The notes under the pieces are model-generated. The model saw nothing but the letters and a program-made list of their open reading frames with translations. It had not been told where the DNA came from and made no database searches. The position numbers and the translations under genes are program-made. Of a stretch of DNA of 64,000 nt, positions 1 to 8,511 are shown piece by piece; within the stretch, counting starts at the first letter, position 1; each line of letters begins with the position of its first letter. Source of the stretch: DATFMP01 sp035266845 (lineage in GTDB: Bacteria; SAR324; JACQKK01); assembly GCA_035266845.1 (NCBI GenBank), contig DATFMP010000077.1, forward strand, positions 1 through 64,000, given 5' to 3'.

Positions 1-61
1 CGCTCTTGCCTTCCGGCAGCAGCGGCTCGATCAGCTCCCATTGCTTGTCCGTCAGCTCCAT
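1..61 (-). CDS. IS5-family transposase, N-terminal fragment
   Basis: Only the first 20 codons are present. They read MELTDKQWELIEPLLPEGKS, the typical N-terminus of IS5-family transposases (the LTxxQWxLIxPLLP motif of the DUF4096 helix-turn-helix region). The ATG at 61 follows a GGAGGAGG ribosome-binding site. An in-frame ATG at 76 is an alternative start. The rest of the gene, including the DDE catalytic residues, lies beyond the window, so activity cannot be judged. Confidence 0.7.
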   Translation of the reverse strand, partial: MELTDKQWELIEPLLPEGKS

Positions 62-137
62 TGGGGCCTCCTCCATGAGGGATAGCCCCAACGTATTCAG
101 ATCACCCGCCACGGTCCAGCATTTTCGGGATAGCTTC
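1..137 (-). mobile_element. IS5-like element, left-edge remnant
   Basis: The window opens inside the 5' end of an IS5-type transposase gene read on the minus strand. The upstream flank carries GGGATAGC twice (79-86 and 127-134). The outer copy, read on the minus strand as GCTATCCCGAAAATGC, is a candidate terminal inverted repeat, which would put the element boundary near 134-140. The other end lies outside the window, so neither the target duplication nor the inverted repeat can be confirmed. Confidence 0.5.
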
Positions 138-406
138 TAGACGCGTGTACGCATCCGTCCGGCTTTGTCCGTTCTTGTCGGCTGCTCCCGGGCGTGTGTT
201 GTGCGATCATGATTCGGCGTCAGCCCACGCGTAACGGGCTTTGGCGAGGCATCAGGCAATCCGTGCAACGGAATTTGCGAAACGAAGCCGATCGGGGCAT
301 CGGGCCAAACAATCGCGACCTGTCCATCACCGTCGGCAGCGCGGTTGCGAAACGAAGCCAAATGACGCACCGAGTCGCCAGCGCAGCAGGCGCCAGGACA
401 ACGCGC
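77..406. other. Intergenic stretch with a 15-bp direct repeat
   Basis: I see no convincing gene between the IS end and ynfA. Open frames here are short and have no family resemblance. The 15-mer TTGCGAAACGAAGCC occurs twice, at 275-289 and 345-359, 70 bp apart in the same orientation. The repeat may be a trace of earlier insertion or recombination; no function is assigned. Confidence 0.4.
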
Positions 407-742
407 TCAGCGGGGCACGTACATGATGATGGCCACCCCTGCGAGGCAGAGCAACGCACCCAGCACGTCCAGTCGGTCGGGCACCTGTCCGTCCAGCGCC
501 CAGCCCCAGAGCAGCGAGAGCACCACGAACCAGCCACCATAGGCCGCGTAGACGCGCCCGAAGTGCGCAGGCTGGTAGGTGGGCACGACGCCGTAGGCGA
601 ACAGCACCAGCGCCCCGGCCACCCCCAGGGCCCAGTGGGCGCCACCGCGCCACCACTGCCAGACGAGGTAGCCCCCGCCGATCTCGAACAGCCCGGCGAG
701 CAGGAATAGCGCGATGGATCGCGCCAACAGCGGTGCGGTCAT
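407..742 (-). CDS. YnfA/UPF0060 family membrane protein
   Basis: A 111-residue, very hydrophobic protein with four predicted membrane helices (roughly 7-27, 35-52, 62-81, 92-109). It matches the UPF0060/YnfA family: the early LFEIGGG segment, GRVYAAYGG in the third helix, LWGWxxDGxxPDRxDxxGA before the fourth, and the IIMYxPR end. The family belongs to the small multidrug resistance superfamily; its substrate is uncertain. The ATG at 742 is preceded by AAGGAGG about five bases away, and the length is typical of the family (about 108-112 aa). It is followed on the same strand as the exporter pair but is probably a separate unit. Confidence 0.9.
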   Translation of the reverse strand: MTAPLLARSIALFLLAGLFEIGGGYLVWQWWRGGAHWALGVAGALVLFAYGVVPTYQPAHFGRVYAAYGGWFVVLSLLWGWALDGQVPDRLDVLGALLCLAGVAIIMYVPR

Positions 743-804
743 GCATCCTCCTTGGATGGCTGCGGTGTTGCCAATGCGGGCCCGGAAGCGCCGCCGGAGC
801 CGGC

Positions 805-1599
805 CTAGCCGGGGATATCCATGCGCTCCAGGTGCAGCCATGCGGCCGCCCCCAGCACGACGAACCACGCCAGCGCCACGGCGAGGCCCTGGGTGAGCGC
901 ATCGTGCCACGAGAAGGGCAAGCCCTTGCCAAGCTGCTCCAGCAGAGCCAACGGACGGTGCAGATGGTACAGGAACACGTAGCGCCCGCTGCCGAACAAG
1001 CCAGCGGCGGATTCCAGCAGCACGCCCAGCAGCACGGCGACGCCCACCGCCGCCCCGGAGTTGGTGAAGAACAGGCCCACGAGCAGAGCGAACGCGCAAA
1101 GCGGCAGCAGTTGCAGGGCCGTCAGCGCTAGCCCCAGCAGCAGCGCCGGTGCGTACTCCGCGCGCGAGCGCAGCACGAGGCCCTCGCGCACCACATCGCC
1201 CCAACCCAGGGTGAGCGCCACGATGCCGGCACCGAGCAGCGCCGCCACGGCCAGCAGCCCCCAGGCCAGCAGCACCAGGGCGGCGAGCTTGGCCAGGCAC
1301 CAGTCCCGGCGGCGCACGGGCAGCACGAGCACCGTCTTGGCGGTGCCCAGGGCGAACTCCTGCGCGAAGGCCATCGCTCCCTGCACCAGCACGATGAACA
1401 CCAGCAAGCGCAGGGCCCAGGCCATGCCATCGGCCCATAGCTGTGGCGCGCTGACGACGTCCAACACCGTCTGCGGCGGCGTCAGGGCCAGGGCCAGCAT
1501 GCGGGCCATCTGTAGCCCCAGCAGCGCCACCAGCAGCAGGTAGGGATAGCGCTGGGTGACCAGCTTGAGCCCCTCCTGGCGCATCAGCTCACGGATCAT
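805..1599 (-). CDS. ABC-2 type transporter permease
   Basis: A 264-residue integral membrane protein with about six hydrophobic segments and a charged cytoplasmic N-terminus (MIRELMRQEGLKL). The layout, including the LVLPVRRRDWCLAK cytoplasmic loop around residues 103-116, fits ABC-2 permeases of simple drug, lantibiotic or unknown-substrate exporters. The start codon overlaps the stop of the upstream ATPase (ATGA, 1596-1599), so the two are translationally coupled and should form one exporter, probably as a dimer with the ATPase. The substrate cannot be inferred. Confidence 0.8.
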   Translation of the reverse strand: MIRELMRQEGLKLVTQRYPYLLLVALLGLQMARMLALALTPPQTVLDVVSAPQLWADGMAWALRLLVFIVLVQGAMAFAQEFALGTAKTVLVLPVRRRDWCLAKLAALVLLAWGLLAVAALLGAGIVALTLGWGDVVREGLVLRSRAEYAPALLLGLALTALQLLPLCAFALLVGLFFTNSGAAVGVAVLLGVLLESAAGLFGSGRYVFLYHLHRPLALLEQLGKGLPFSWHDALTQGLAVALAWFVVLGAAAWLHLERMDIPG

Positions 1600-2336
1600 G
1601 GCTGCGCCTCCCGGGCCGCGCCAGCGACGGCCAGTTCGCGGAAGCAGGCCTCCACGGCGGACATGCCGCCGCCGGCGAGGGACTGCTCCAGGATCAGCGC
1701 ACCCTGCTCGACGACGAGGGCGCGGTCGCACAGCTCGCCCACCTCGTCCAGCTGGTGGCTGCACAGCAGGGTGCTCACGCCGGATTCGCGCGCTAGCCCA
1801 CGGATCAGGTCGCGGATCTGGCGCTGCCCCACGGGGTCCAGCCCCGCCGTGGGCTCGTCCAGGATCACCAGCGGCGGCTCGTGCAGAAAGGCCGCGGCCA
1901 ATCCCAGGCGCTGCTTCATGCCCATGGAGTACTGCCCGAAGGCGACGTCCGCCCGCGCCAGCAGGTCCACCCGCGCCAGCAGCGCCTCCACCCGCTCCGG
2001 CGCCACGCCCAGCAGCCGCGCCACCAAGCCCAGGTTGCGCCGTCCGGAAAGCTGCGGGTAGAAGCGCGGAGCCTCCACCACGGCACCGATGAGGCGCCGG
2101 TGGGCCACCGTCCGCAGGCCCAGGATGGGCTGGCCGCGCAGCCACGCCGCGCCCCCGCTGGGACGGATCAGGTTGCAGAGGATGCGGATCGCCGTGGACT
2201 TGCCCGCGCCGTTGCGGCCCAGGAAGCCCAGGGTCTCGCCCGGCGCGATGGAGAACGAGATGCCGCGCAGGGCCTCGAAGCGCCCGAAGCGCTTGCTCAG
2301 CGCCTCCACACGCAGGATGGCTTCGGATGGGCTCAC
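1596..2336 (-). CDS. ABC transporter ATP-binding protein (exporter type)
   Basis: An ABC ATPase with Walker A GRNGAGKST, a Q-loop region, a divergent signature (FGQYSMGMKQRLGLA) and Walker B LVILDEPTAGLDP followed by the H-loop CSHQL. This is the DrrA/CcmA-like exporter class and pairs with the overlapping ABC-2 permease. I start at the GTG at 2336, which gives 246 aa beginning just before the first strand (SEAILRVEALSKRF). The frame stays open to an ATG at 2507, but the extra 57 residues are Arg/Ala/Pro-rich and resemble no N-terminus of the family. No strong ribosome-binding site distinguishes the candidates. Confidence 0.85.
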   Translation of the reverse strand: MSPSEAILRVEALSKRFGRFEALRGISFSIAPGETLGFLGRNGAGKSTAIRILCNLIRPSGGAAWLRGQPILGLRTVAHRRLIGAVVEAPRFYPQLSGRRNLGLVARLLGVAPERVEALLARVDLLARADVAFGQYSMGMKQRLGLAAAFLHEPPLVILDEPTAGLDPVGQRQIRDLIRGLARESGVSTLLCSHQLDEVGELCDRALVVEQGALILEQSLAGGGMSAVEACFRELAVAGAAREAQP

Positions 2337-2602
2337 GGCGGCAGGCCTCGCAGTAGGGCCGGCGGGCGACGCGCGATGCACATCGGGCCCGGCCACCGGC
2401 CGCACCACGGTGCGAAACTGTGCGCTCCGCCCCGAGGCTAACAGACCGCATGAGGTGGCGCAAAGCGCGCCCTTCGGGGCGTCCGCACCGCGGGGGGCAC
2501 CGGCCATTGTGTCCTGCGGGCCGCATGCGCTAAGAGTGAACTGCGGGGGGCTGTGGCCGACCCCCGGCCAGCCGCCCCGGCCACCTAGCGGAGCATCGCC
2601 CC

Positions 2603-3793
2603 ATGGACGTCAACGAGACCCCGGAACTGGCAACCTTCCGCGCCGAGGTGCGCGAGTGGATCGAAACCCGCGTGCCCCCGCAGCTCAAGGGTCTGCGCCA
2701 GTCCATCGTGCAGGGCCCCGGGCTGAGCCACGAGGAACTGCAGCCCTACAACGAGGCACTGGCGGACAAGGGCTGGCTGGCTCCGCACTGGCCCAAGGAG
2801 CACGGCGGCGCAGGCTTCACCATTCCGCAGCTGGTGATCTTCAACGAGGAGTGCGCCAAGGCGGGCGTGCCGGACCGGCATACGACGGGCCTGGACATGC
2901 TGGGGCCAATCCTCATCAAGTACGGCACGCCGCAGCAGCAGGAGCAGTTTCTCGATCGCATCCTGCACGATCGCATGATCTGGGCCCAGGGCTACTCCGA
3001 GCCCGAGGCGGGCTCCGATCTCGCCGGCCTGCAGCTTCGCGCCGAGGTGCGCGACGACAGCTTCGTCCTCAATGGGCAGAAGATCTGGACCTCCAAGGCC
3101 CACAAGGCGGATTGGGTGTTCCTGCTCTGCCGATCGGACCCCAAGCCCAAGCGCAAGCAGGAGGGCATCAGCTTCATTCTGTGCGAGATGAACACGCCGG
3201 GCATCACCGTGCGCCCGATCGTGACCATGGACGACTTCACGCACTTCTGCGAGGTGTTCTTCGACAATGTGGTGGTGCCGCGTGAGAACCTGGTGGGCGA
3301 ACTGCACAAGGGCTGGGAGGTGGCCAAGGCCCTGCTGGGTCACGAGCGCTTCCTGCACCCCACCTCCAACCCGCTGCTGATCCGCAACGCCATCAACAAC
3401 CTGAAGTCCGTGGCGCGCGAGACGCCCGTGGGCAACGGCGTGGCCTGGGACAATTCCGACCTGCGGCGGCGCGTGGCCGCGCTGGAGATGGATTGCGACG
3501 GCCTGCTCTACACGCGTTACCGCAGCCTCACGCGCATCGAGCATGGCGCCGCACCGGGGCCGGAGACGATGATGTTCAAGCTCTTCGGCGCGGAGATGAT
3601 GCAGCGCATCATCGAGCTGCACCAGGAGGTGGAGGCCCAGCAAGGCGTGGTATGGGATGATACGCCCCAGGGCAACGGCCCGGGAGAGACGGCCCGCCAC
3701 GCCACCAACATCCGCGCCGCCACCATCCGCGGCGGCACCTCGGAGGTACAGCGCAACATCATCGCCAAGCGAGTGCTGGGGCTGCCGGACTAG
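2603..3793 (+). CDS. Acyl-CoA dehydrogenase family protein
   Basis: A full-length (396 aa) FAD-dependent acyl-CoA dehydrogenase, which oxidises an acyl-CoA to the enoyl-CoA and passes electrons to ETF. The N-terminal helical domain carries GWLAPHWPKEHGG. The middle beta domain carries GYSEPEAGSDLAGL (residues about 132-145) and LNGQKIWTS. The C-terminal helical domain ends with GGTSEVQRNIIAKRVLGLP. The short, soluble single-subunit form resembles dehydrogenases acting on branched, aromatic or steroid side-chain acyl-CoAs, but the substrate is not determinable. The ATG at 2603 is used. A dispersed repeat begins directly after the TAG stop. Confidence 0.92.
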   Translation: MDVNETPELATFRAEVREWIETRVPPQLKGLRQSIVQGPGLSHEELQPYNEALADKGWLAPHWPKEHGGAGFTIPQLVIFNEECAKAGVPDRHTTGLDMLGPILIKYGTPQQQEQFLDRILHDRMIWAQGYSEPEAGSDLAGLQLRAEVRDDSFVLNGQKIWTSKAHKADWVFLLCRSDPKPKRKQEGISFILCEMNTPGITVRPIVTMDDFTHFCEVFFDNVVVPRENLVGELHKGWEVAKALLGHERFLHPTSNPLLIRNAINNLKSVARETPVGNGVAWDNSDLRRRVAALEMDCDGLLYTRYRSLTRIEHGAAPGPETMMFKLFGAEMMQRIIELHQEVEAQQGVVWDDTPQGNGPGETARHATNIRAATIRGGTSEVQRNIIAKRVLGLPD

Positions 3794-3795
3794 AC

Positions 3796-3878
3796 TCTGT
3801 TTGAAAAATGGCGTTTCAAGCGGCTGAGCCGCTGCAAACCCACAAGAAACCCAAGGCGGGGGCCGAGAGCCCCTGGCC
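3796..3878 (+). repeat. Dispersed repeat copy R1 (left part)
   Basis: This segment begins two bases after the acyl-CoA dehydrogenase stop and aligns in the same orientation with the start of repeat R2 at 5531. Shared blocks include CTC.GTTTG, GGCTGAGC, CCACAAGAA..CCAA and GGGGGCCGAG. It also contains the palindrome AGCGGCT-G-AGCCGCT. Similarity fades after about 3878, so R1 looks like a partial copy. Confidence 0.6.
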
Positions 3879-4215
3879 GCAGTGCCGTTCAGCACCAGAA
3901 GACAGCCCAGCCCCCGACCCGACTCGCAGCGGCGCAGTGCGGCGCACCCCGTTGACCGGTGGTGGCCCGCACGGATGCCTACGACGCGGCCCCGCCTTCT
4001 TCCTCTCGTGCATCGGCGAGACCGAGGGTCGCGAACGGCTGGTGCGCCACCTGGAGACCAACGGCTTGCGCCAGGGCGGCAACTGGCTGCGGTTCCTCTG
4101 ATGCACCACAAAAGCCCTTCAGAAGCACCGTGTGGCGACACCGTTGCCAGCGGACCCCGCCATGCCGTATACGGGAGCGAACCCACCGCCTTCAACTCTG
4201 CGCGATCCAACCCTC
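3879..4215. other. Stretch without a confirmed gene, possible gene tail
   Basis: An open frame ends at 4101 and its last residues read like a protein tail (FFLSCIGETEGRERLVRHL, then a TNGLRQGGNWLRFL end). It has no start, ribosome-binding site or recognisable domain of its own. It could be the decayed 3' end of a gene interrupted by R1. The remainder up to the GT9 start shows no signal I recognise. Confidence 0.3.
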
Positions 4216-5244
4216 ATGCTTCTCTGGCCCCACAAGTACATCCGTGCCTCCAAGGCTGCGCGCGAGCGGCTGGCCGGCCTGCGCGCGGAGGACGTGCGCA
4301 GCGTGGCCGTTATCAAGCACGCCGCCCTGGGCGATCTGGTGTTGGCGCGGCCGTTCCTCACGACGGTACGCAAGCACTTCCCCAACGCCAGCATCACCTT
4401 CGGGGCCATTGCCAACTACCTCAACGGCGTGCCGGAGGATCTGGTAGACCGCGTGCACGTGGCCGCCGGGCAGTTCCGGCCGCGGCCCTCGTTCCGCACA
4501 CGTATGCGCAGCTACCGCGAGTTGGGCTATCACGACCTGATCTTCGACATTACCGCATCCAGCGCTTCGGCGTGGATCACACAGGTCAATCCGGCGCGAG
4601 TCAAATTCGGCTATCGGCACAGTCCGCTGGCGCCACTGCTCTACGACGTGACGATCCCCCGTGGCTTCATGAGCTTCGAGGCGGAGAACTTCCTGCACCA
4701 ACTGGCGATCCTGCGCATCCGCTACGACTGGCCGCTGGACTTCGGTTGGCCGGCACCGCAGCGTGCCACGGCGCCACCCTACCTGGTGTACTTCCCTACC
4801 GCCTCGGTACCGGAGAAGTGCTGGCCCGCCGAGCGCTTCGGCGCGCTGCTGGGGCGGCTGGCCGAGGCGCTTCCGGACTACGAGCACCGCCTGCTGTATG
4901 GCGTGGCGGACTGGGAAGTGGAGACCGGCGACATAGCCCTGGCGGCCGCAGGCGAGCGACCCAACGTGCGCGCCGTGCGCGATGCCAAGGGAGAGGCATT
5001 CCACGCACTGCTGCGGGGCGGCACGGTTCTGATCTGCAACGACACCGGCGTACGCAACCTAGCCATCGGGCGGGGGCTACCCACCCTGGGAATCTTCGAT
5101 GCCACCACGGTGGATACCTACCTGCCGCGCTTTGGTCACCACGATGCCGTGCACGAGCCCAACGGCGGATGGCCATCCGTGGATGCCGTCGCGGAGACCG
5201 CCCTGCGCATGGTGAATGCGATCGCCCACGACCCCGCGCGCTAA
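4216..5244 (+). CDS. Glycosyltransferase family 9 (heptosyltransferase-like)
   Basis: This protein resembles GT9 enzymes, which add heptose to the LPS inner core using ADP-heptose. The first Rossmann domain carries VIKHAALGDLVLARPFL, the counterpart of the family's RxSAxGDVxxxxPxL motif. The second domain carries the PTASVPEKCWPAERFGALL substrate-site segment and ends with CNDTGVRNLAIGRGLPTLGIF, matching the NDSGxxHlAxAlgxPxxxlFG motif. I start at the ATG at 4216 (342 aa), the closest to the family N-terminus. GTG 4132 and ATG 4162 in the same frame would add 28 and 18 low-complexity residues. None of the three has a clear ribosome-binding site. It stands alone between repeat copies, so its exact acceptor is unknown. 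Confidence 0.78.
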   Translation: MLLWPHKYIRASKAARERLAGLRAEDVRSVAVIKHAALGDLVLARPFLTTVRKHFPNASITFGAIANYLNGVPEDLVDRVHVAAGQFRPRPSFRTRMRSYRELGYHDLIFDITASSASAWITQVNPARVKFGYRHSPLAPLLYDVTIPRGFMSFEAENFLHQLAILRIRYDWPLDFGWPAPQRATAPPYLVYFPTASVPEKCWPAERFGALLGRLAEALPDYEHRLLYGVADWEVETGDIALAAAGERPNVRAVRDAKGEAFHALLRGGTVLICNDTGVRNLAIGRGLPTLGIFDATTVDTYLPRFGHHDAVHEPNGGWPSVDAVAETALRMVNAIAHDPAR

Positions 5245-5308
5245 GGCGTCGCAGCGCTTCGGGTTCCCGTGTCGGAGAGGCTCCTACGCGCGTGGATTTA
5301 CACCAGCC

Positions 5309-5530
5309 ATGGCCTGCGCCGATCCACAAGCCAAGCCCATCGCTGCGCTGCTCAATAGCGATCCAGCCCTGCTTGCGGACGCTCTGGGGCGTCTGGCGGA
5401 GGCATTCTCCCCCGTGGACTGGCGCGAATCCGCCCATTCGTCACTTCGCCGACGGCCACTCCGAGACGGACCTGCTGGCCAGCCGCGCCCGCTACATAGC
5501 GCGACCACGCGCGGAACGCCCGGCCAAGCT
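5309..5530 (+). pseudogene. Truncated DUF4416-like gene remnant
   Basis: Forty-odd codons from ATG 5309 read like the start of a DUF4416 protein: a GxLxSDxxLLxxALxRLxxxFGPVD-type segment is visible as ALLNSDPALLADALGRLAEAF followed by SPVDW. After about 5430 the family pattern drops out of this frame. The next frame then gives a plausible but weak continuation (HFADGHSETDLLASRARYI), suggesting a frameshift. The sequence ends at repeat R2 (5531) about 100 residues short of the usual family length. This is a frameshifted and truncated remnant, assigned from motif memory only. Confidence 0.4.
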
Positions 5531-5731
5531 CAGTTTGGGAAGGGGTTCTTAGGGGGCTGAGCGGCTTGAAACCACAAGAATTCCAATGTGGGGGCCGAGG
5601 CCCCCCACCCCCAATACGGACCTTGACCAAGGCCGACACGGTTCCCCCCACAAATGGGGGCCAGGGAACCTCGCTCCCTGGTGGGGTATGGGAGCAACGC
5701 CCCCATGACCGACACGCTTTTCAAAACAGCG
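5531..5731 (+). repeat. Dispersed repeat copy R2, about 200 bp, hairpin-rich
   Basis: R2 shares its left half with R1 (3796-3878). It is highly structured: GGGGGCC-GA-GGCCCCC, CCCCC-ACAAAT-GGGGG and CCAGGGA...TCCCTGG hairpins lie in series. The left end (CTCAGTTTGGGAAGG) and the right end read in reverse (GCTGTTTTGAAAAGCG) are loosely similar, like degenerate terminal inverted repeats. It abuts the stop codon of the lactonase-like gene on one side and the DUF4416 remnant on the other. It could be a MITE-like or REP-like element. Confidence 0.6.
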
Positions 5732-5732
5732 C

Positions 5733-6536
5733 CTAGCCCTTCGGGGCCACGTCCAGCCGCACCACCACGCCCTCCAGTTCCTTCTTCGGCGCCGGGTACT
5801 GCTGCAGCACCAGCGGGTCGTGGCCGGGCACCACGTGCTGGGGCGATTCGGCCAGCCGCTTGAGCTTGGCCCAACCCTCCACCATCTCGCCCACGTGATA
5901 AACGATGGGGAAGGGCATGGCGCGCTCCATGTTTTCGTAGAAGTGGCAGGCGTCCGACGCCAGCACGAGCCAGCCGCGCTTCGTCTTCACCCGCACGCTC
6001 TGGATGCCCATCGTGTGACCGCCGATCAGGTGCACGCTCACGCCCGGGGCGATTTCCTCGTCGCCATCGTGGAACGCCACGCGGCCATCGAATACCCGCC
6101 GCACCAGGGTGCACACGTGATCGACCGTGTACGCATGCCGGAAGGGCTCCGCGCACATATGCCGACCCGTGGTGTAGTTCAGCTCTCGATCCTGGATGTG
6201 AAAGCGCGCGGCGGGGAAGTCGTCCAGCGTGCCGGCGTGATCATAGTGCAGGTGCGTCACCACCACGTCCTGCACCTTTGCCGCGTCGATATCCAGCATA
6301 GCGAGGCCCTCGCGGGGCAGCCGGGTTACGGTGCGGCCGCGCCGACGTCCTTCCTCCTTGTCAAAGCCGGTGTCCACCACAATCGTGCGCTCCTTGTTTG
6401 TGATGGCCCACACGAAATAGTCGATGGGCATTGCCGCATCGTGGTCGTCAGCCATGATGAAGCTGTCCTTGCGCCACCGCTGCTGCATCGTGCCGTACTT
6501 CACGGCATAGACTTCATAAGTGTCCGAATCGCTCAT
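5733..6536 (-). CDS. Metallo-beta-lactamase-fold hydrolase, AHL-lactonase-like
   Basis: A 267-residue zinc hydrolase of the metallo-beta-lactamase superfamily. It contains HLHYDH (residues 95-100), the downstream GGHTMG histidine, SDACHF and PGHD, which together supply the two-zinc site. The VDTGFD and THLHYDHAG context resembles N-acyl-homoserine lactonases and related lactonases. Activity on quorum signals is only one possibility, since close relatives hydrolyse other lactones or esters. It lies 158 bp downstream of the aor gene on the same strand. The stop codon sits one base from repeat R2. Confidence 0.85.
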   Translation of the reverse strand: MSDSDTYEVYAVKYGTMQQRWRKDSFIMADDHDAAMPIDYFVWAITNKERTIVVDTGFDKEEGRRRGRTVTRLPREGLAMLDIDAAKVQDVVVTHLHYDHAGTLDDFPAARFHIQDRELNYTTGRHMCAEPFRHAYTVDHVCTLVRRVFDGRVAFHDGDEEIAPGVSVHLIGGHTMGIQSVRVKTKRGWLVLASDACHFYENMERAMPFPIVYHVGEMVEGWAKLKRLAESPQHVVPGHDPLVLQQYPAPKKELEGVVVRLDVAPKG

Positions 6537-6694
6537 GGGGCTGCTCCGGGCCTGTGGCTGGGGGGTCTGGCCGGCTGCACGGCCGGCGTCCGTGGCGCAA
6601 CGCTAACAGGGAATGCGGTGGGGGGAAAGCGGTGCCCGCCGGACTGTGGGCACTTGCGGGAAGGCCACTATGGGCGAGGCCCGGGCTGGGCCGC

Positions 6695-8509
6695 TCAGCC
6701 TGCCTGCCGCAGGGTGGCCAGCAGGTCCGGGTCGGGCTGCCAGCGGCCCTCCAGCGACCAGCCTCGCTGGCGATAATACTCGGCCCGAGCGGCGCTGAAG
6801 GCCTGCGGGTCGATACCTTCCGGCTCGCCCTCCGCCGGTGCGGCGTGGGCACCGCCACCATTGGAGGCGGCTCGGTAGAAACGGGACGGCAGCGTGTCCT
6901 CCTTGGCCTGCCAGCCCTGGCGCTGGTTGAAGAGCTTCTTCAGATCGTGGATGGCCTCGCCGGCGGCGCGCAGGTCATCGGACGTGAACGTCTCACCCGT
7001 GAGCGCCGTCAGCATCTGCGCACCGTCGCCATACACGTCCGTCAGGGCCCGGCGCACGAACTTGCAGAGGATCAGCGAATCCAACACGGCGGCCTGGTTC
7101 TCCAGCTCGATCATCGCCGCCACACGCTTCGCGTCCAGACCGAAGCGGTTTACCGAGCCGGAGAGATCCAGATCGTAGGCGCCGCTCTTGTTGTGGTCGG
7201 CCCCGCGCGCACCCACGGCCAGCCCCAGCCCCAGAGTCTGCAAGCCGCCGGGATGATAGCCGGGCAACTCAAGGCCCTTCACGTGCGCCGCGAAGCCCTC
7301 GCTGCCCTGCCCGATGCGGCGTGCCAGCGCCCGCGAGCCCAGCGCCAGCAGGGCGCCCTCGTCTTCGCGGCGAGCGATCTTCGGCAGTACGGTCAGCAGC
7401 CCCTCACCATCGCCGAAGCGCACGCCGGGCAGCTCCAGCAGCCCGCGCTCCACACACTCGGCGGCGAAGGCATACGTACCGCCCGTAGAGATGGTGTCCA
7501 TGCCAAGCTCATCGCACATCTGCGAGGCCCGCAGTACCGTGTCGCGATTCCAGATGCCCAGCAGCGAGCCCAGGGCGAAGACGTTCTCGTACTCCAGGCG
7601 CGTCGTGCCGCCGTCGGGCCCCACATAGCGCTTCTCGCAGCCGATCATGCAGTCGCGGCAGGTGGCGCGCTCCACGCGCTCCCCCTCGAAGAGCCCCTCG
7701 GCGGAAAGCGATTCCGCACGCGCATCCTGGCCGCGGCTGAAGTTCTGCGTGGGCAGGATGCCGATGCGATTAAAGACGAGCAGGTTGCCCAGTGTGCCGG
7801 TGGTGCGATACTTCTCCGTGCCCGGCCCCAGGCTGCGCTGCTTCAGGTCGCGGCGCAGGGCGTCCAGGCTGGACGCATCGGCCGGGCTGCAGCGCTCCGC
7901 ACCCCGCACGGCCACGGCCTTGAGTCGCTTGGAGCCGAGCACAGCCCCGGTCCCGCCTCGGCCCGCGTGGCGTCCATCGTGGGTCAGCGTGGCAAAAGGC
8001 ACCGCGTGCTCGCCCGCGACGCCGATCGCCACCACGTCCCAGTCCTCGCCCCAACGCGCCTGGATGACCGCGGCCGCTTGGCTGGCGTCCAGGCCGCACA
8101 GATCCGGCGTTTCGCGCACCGTGACGGAGCCCGGTTCCACGAAGAGCGTGCTCCAGCGTTCGCAGGTGCCCGTAATTACCAGCGCATCGGCCCCGCTGCC
8201 CTTGCCCGAGACGGCGAACCCGGAGGAGAGCATGGCGTCGTTGAGCCGTTCCGTGAGGGGGGACTTGCTGACGACAGCAGCCTTGGCGGAGGTGTTCAGC
8301 GCGGTGCCCACCAACGGCGCAAAGGCGAACACCAGCGGCGCCCCGGGCGACAGCGGGTCGTAACCTTCGCCGGATTCCCGCAGCAGCAGCCAAGTGCCCA
8401 GGCCAATGCCGCCCAGGTAGCGCCGGTGCACCGCATCGGGTAGCGGCACGCGCTCCGCGCGACCCGAGCCCGCGTCAATGCGCAGGTAGTGGCCGTGGAC
8501 GCCACGCAT
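6695..8509 (-). CDS. Aldehyde:ferredoxin oxidoreductase family protein
   Basis: A 604-residue member of the tungsten/molybdenum pterin AOR family, which oxidises aldehydes to acids with low-potential electrons going to ferredoxin. The N-terminal cofactor-binding domain has YLGGIGLGTWLL. The [4Fe-4S] ligands are visible as C284, C287 and C291 (CRDCMIGCEKRY) plus C482 (DSLILCKF). The GGRGG-type phosphate loop appears as GRHAGRGGTGAVLGSKRLKA. The start at 8509 lies two bases after the stop of the MoaD-like gene, so the two form an operon. Related complexes use extra electron-transfer subunits; none is encoded here, so the redox partner must be encoded elsewhere. Confidence 0.9.
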   Translation of the reverse strand: MRGVHGHYLRIDAGSGRAERVPLPDAVHRRYLGGIGLGTWLLLRESGEGYDPLSPGAPLVFAFAPLVGTALNTSAKAAVVSKSPLTERLNDAMLSSGFAVSGKGSGADALVITGTCERWSTLFVEPGSVTVRETPDLCGLDASQAAAVIQARWGEDWDVVAIGVAGEHAVPFATLTHDGRHAGRGGTGAVLGSKRLKAVAVRGAERCSPADASSLDALRRDLKQRSLGPGTEKYRTTGTLGNLLVFNRIGILPTQNFSRGQDARAESLSAEGLFEGERVERATCRDCMIGCEKRYVGPDGGTTRLEYENVFALGSLLGIWNRDTVLRASQMCDELGMDTISTGGTYAFAAECVERGLLELPGVRFGDGEGLLTVLPKIARREDEGALLALGSRALARRIGQGSEGFAAHVKGLELPGYHPGGLQTLGLGLAVGARGADHNKSGAYDLDLSGSVNRFGLDAKRVAAMIELENQAAVLDSLILCKFVRRALTDVYGDGAQMLTALTGETFTSDDLRAAGEAIHDLKKLFNQRQGWQAKEDTLPSRFYRAASNGGGAHAAPAEGEPEGIDPQAFSAARAEYYRQRGWSLEGRWQPDPDLLATLRQAG

Positions 8510-8511
8510 GG

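Noticed and set aside
2337..2507. N-terminal extension of the exporter ATPase from ATG 2507
   Set aside because: The added residues are Arg/Ala/Pro-rich and unlike any ABC ATPase N-terminus.
6554..8443. Very long open frame on the plus strand opposite the aor gene
   Set aside because: It is a shadow of the strongly supported oxidoreductase, typical of GC-rich DNA, and its translation resembles no family.
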